Source: Symmachiella macrocystis
GTDB lineage: Bacteria > Planctomycetota > Planctomycetia > Planctomycetales > Planctomycetaceae
Direction: 5' to 3'
Assembly (NCBI RefSeq): GCF_007860075.1
Contig: NZ_SJPP01000005.1
Location: 1-64,000 of the forward strand
Length of the DNA: 64,000 nt
A program made the translations under genes and the position numbers. The notes below the pieces were generated by a model. The model did no database searches. It worked only from the letters and a program-made list of their open reading frames with translations, and was not told the DNA's origin. This document shows positions 61,879 to 64,000 of the stretch, piece after piece. Position 1 is the first letter of the stretch. Each line of letters begins with the position of its first letter.

Positions 61879-63546
61879 CTAAGGCCGCCGGGTCTCCAGA
61901 TTGCCTGTACTTCGAATGGCCTTTAGCAACCGAAATCCTAACAGTACCGCAGCGCCGCAACCCGCGGCTCCCGGCACCGACACACCGGAAACAAGGGGTG
62001 GAACCCCACGACTCCAGAGCTGAGCCGATCCCATGAACAGTGCGGCACTGAGAATGCCGAGGACCAGTCGGTTGACGGTCTGCTCCAATCGGCGATGCTC
62101 CAAATGGACGTCGAAACGGCCCCGCTTAATTTGCGTGAGGATGTCGCTGAGATCGCGTGGTAGGGCTTCACCGAGGCGCGACCAGTCGGTCCAAGCGTGT
62201 TGCAAGCGTCCGAAGAGCCTCTGGGGCGACAGTCGCCGCTGCATCGCCTTTGCCTGCCAGGGTTCGAGCAGTTCGGCCAGACTGAATTGCGGACTGAGAT
62301 TTTGCGACGTCCCTTCCAGCATCACCAGCACTTTGATCAGAAGAGAGACACGTGCGGGTAGCACGATGCGGTATTTGCGAATGATCTCGGTCATGCCGTT
62401 CAATGCGCCGCTGAGGTCGAAGTCGCTAAGCGATTGCCCTGAGAATTCGATCAGGAATTCTTCAACGTCGGCCCGCATCCGGTTGTCGTCGAAGTCGGGA
62501 GGGACCGATCCCAACCGCACGATTCCGTCGCACAGCGCGGTCGCATCGCTACGCACCGCGGCGATCAGCAGGTCCTCGATTTGCTCGCGCAAAGTCTCAT
62601 CAATTCGGCCAACCATCCCGCAATCAAGCAGTCCAATCGCGCCGCCCTCAAGGACCAAAAGGTTTCCGGGATGTGGATCGGCATGATAGAAGCCATCCCG
62701 AAATATCATGTCGAGAAACATGTTCGCTCCGCGACTCGCCACGTCGTTGAGGTCGTAACCGGTTTGCTGGAGTTCGGCAGGCTTCGAGACGCTAATCCCA
62801 TCGAGACGATCCATTGTGAGCACGCGGCGGGAAGACAATTCGGGGTACGGAGCCGGTATGCGAATGTCACTCTGTTGACCAAAGTTCCGAGTGAAGGTTT
62901 GCAGACTACTTTGCTCGCGCGTGAAGTCCAGCTCGGCGAGCAGCGTCCGGCTGAACTCTTCTGTCGTATCGACCGGCCGATATTGACGCAGCTCCGCCGA
63001 ATATTGTTCCGCCAACTGTGCGAGTTGCTGTAAAATTTCCAGGTCGTTGCGGATGCGATCTTCGATACCGGAATGTTGAATTTTTACGACCACTTCGCGA
63101 CCGTCCTTGAGAACGGCCGCATGAACTTGTCCGATTGAAGCCGATGCAAAGGCGCAATCGTCGAACTCTCGGTAGAGATTCTCCGGAGTATCGCCGAGTT
63201 CTCCGGCCATCAACGCACGCACGGTTTCGGGGGCATCCGCCGGCGTGCTGGATTGAAGCTTCTGCAACTCCGCACTCAATTCCGGTCCCGCGAGATCGGG
63301 CCGCGTGCTGAGGATTTGCCCGAGCTTAATGAAGGTCGTACCTAGTTCAGTCAGCGCCTGCCGGATACGAACCTCCTCGCTCAACTCACCAAGATGCTGC
63401 CCGGCCGAATCGCGAAACAGCCCTTGGATCCACTCAATGCGCACGCTCTGCATCCACGGCGCAAGTCCGTATTTCGCCAGAATGGCCACAACGTCTTTGA
63501 ATCGAGCAGTGTTTCTGGCCAATTTTGGCAGCGAGGTCAGGGCCAT
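61879..63546 (-). CDS. AarF/UbiB (ABC1/ADCK) family atypical kinase
   Basis: A 555-residue protein of the UbiB family, ATPases/kinases tied to quinone or isoprenoid-lipid metabolism. The family's KxGQ helix is TFIKLGQILSTRPD; ASIGQVHAAVLKDGREVVVK holds the Ala-rich loop and Lys; HADPHPGNLL and GLLDCGMVGRI are the catalytic and metal loops. Two hydrophobic segments at the C-terminus (LVLGILSAALFMGSAQLW, AAGCGAAVLLGFRLL) anchor it. I use the ATG at 63546 after AAGGCGG; the frame reaches an ATG at 63621 that overlaps the upstream gene. Confidence 0.88.
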   Translation of the reverse strand: MALTSLPKLARNTARFKDVVAILAKYGLAPWMQSVRIEWIQGLFRDSAGQHLGELSEEVRIRQALTELGTTFIKLGQILSTRPDLAGPELSAELQKLQSSTPADAPETVRALMAGELGDTPENLYREFDDCAFASASIGQVHAAVLKDGREVVVKIQHSGIEDRIRNDLEILQQLAQLAEQYSAELRQYRPVDTTEEFSRTLLAELDFTREQSSLQTFTRNFGQQSDIRIPAPYPELSSRRVLTMDRLDGISVSKPAELQQTGYDLNDVASRGANMFLDMIFRDGFYHADPHPGNLLVLEGGAIGLLDCGMVGRIDETLREQIEDLLIAAVRSDATALCDGIVRLGSVPPDFDDNRMRADVEEFLIEFSGQSLSDFDLSGALNGMTEIIRKYRIVLPARVSLLIKVLVMLEGTSQNLSPQFSLAELLEPWQAKAMQRRLSPQRLFGRLQHAWTDWSRLGEALPRDLSDILTQIKRGRFDVHLEHRRLEQTVNRLVLGILSAALFMGSAQLWSRGVPPLVSGVSVPGAAGCGAAVLLGFRLLKAIRSTGNLETRRP

Positions 63547-63595
63547 CAGAGTACCGCCTTCTTTGCTGAGTTCCGTCGATGCTGGCGCGTAGGAA

Positions 63596-63859
63596 TCAGA
63601 GGCTTTTGCGAATACGGTCAAAACTATTCATGACCTCTTCAGCAACCAGATTCATTGCCTCAGTGACACTTTCGGTCGACTCCGAAACTGCTCGTTTTAC
63701 AGGGTCGTAATCTTGCGTCAGTTCGTCCAGTTTATCAGTGGCTTTCTCCCATTCCTTTTTGGCTTCCGCCGCTCCAAGATGAATCTTGACGGCCAATTCG
63801 TCGCGTTGTTGTTTGAGCGTGCTAATTAACTCGCCGATGGAGTTTCTCGCGTCAGTCAT
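63596..63859 (-). CDS. Small coiled-coil protein upstream of the UbiB-like kinase
   Basis: An 87-residue, highly charged helical protein (ELISTLKQQRDELAVKIHLG, AKKEWEKATDKLDELTQD) with an excellent GAGGAGA ribosome-binding site. No enzyme motif. It ends 49 bases before the kinase start, so the pair is one transcript; it may be a partner or regulator. The 140 bases to the window edge show no further gene. Confidence 0.78.
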   Translation of the reverse strand: MTDARNSIGELISTLKQQRDELAVKIHLGAAEAKKEWEKATDKLDELTQDYDPVKRAVSESTESVTEAMNLVAEEVMNSFDRIRKSL

Positions 63860-64000
63860 CTGTTTCTCCTCGTTAACGACATTGCAGTTGTCTGACCGCA
63901 GTTCAATTCGCGGTCAACGACATGGGGTTCTGACGGTCCAGTTTATGGTGGCAACAAACGTTCGACAAGCGATGTTCTCGCGTTTTGTGGCGTCCGGTTG

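Overview
The window looks like a chromosome piece from a planctomycete (phylum Planctomycetota). The grounds are gene content only: several secreted sulfatases with formylglycine-type motifs, an ECF-type sigma factor with a long membrane-spanning tail, a PknB-like Ser/Thr kinase, a secreted leucine-rich-repeat protein, FHA, RING and ubiquitin-like proteins, and moderate G+C. No rRNA or tRNA gene was recognised.

Layout. (a) 1-8.3 kb: a partial and a second copy of a DDE transposase family with a structured non-coding flank, a secreted protein of unknown function, the membrane-tailed sigma factor, and the LRR protein. (b) 8.3-18.3 kb: a Ser/Thr kinase with pseudo-receiver tail, then a complete co-directional chemotaxis operon cheW-mcp-cheR-cheA-cheC-cheD-cheY-cheB with a soluble PAS-containing receptor. 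(c) 18.3-20.5 kb: a third transposase copy, broken by a nonsense codon. (d) 20.5-35.8 kb: a catabolic locus with four sulfatases, an OprB-like porin, a Tat-exported substrate-binding-like protein, a ribbon-helix-helix regulator, an AraC regulator and a large secreted glycoside hydrolase. This fits uptake and breakdown of a sulfated glycan or other sulfate ester. IS remnants lie inside and after it.

(e) 36.99-44.64 kb is the most notable part. Nine co-directional genes encode a ubiquitin-like beta-grasp protein, an E1-like ThiF enzyme, a membrane-anchored JAMM (JAB/MPN) isopeptidase, a multi-pass FHA protein, a membrane zinc-ribbon protein, a membrane RING-like protein, a RING-like/membrane/trypsin-like-protease fusion, an E2 (UBC-fold) protein with a zinc ribbon, and a DUF2752 membrane protein. 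Together they look like a complete bacterial ubiquitin-like conjugation and deconjugation pathway placed at the membrane, with RING-type candidates for the E3 step. An 11-bp tandem repeat array lies within it.

(f) 45-57.75 kb is a mobile island. A minus-strand serine-recombinase/DUF2924 module is decayed by in-frame stop codons. A two-gene cassette of unknown function follows, then a plus-strand phage/plasmid-like module: small sigma-like protein, primase-polymerase, SF3 helicase, ParB-like/DNA methyltransferase, phage-like protein, PD-(D/E)XK nuclease-like gene on the minus strand, and tyrosine integrase. A 22-bp element is shared by the upstream regions of the two divergent modules. (g) 57.75-64 kb: core-like genes for a secreted glycosidase-like protein, an acetamidase/formamidase, a HARE-HTH basic protein, an AarF/UbiB-type kinase and its small coiled-coil neighbour.

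All functions come from motif reading by eye; no database search was run.
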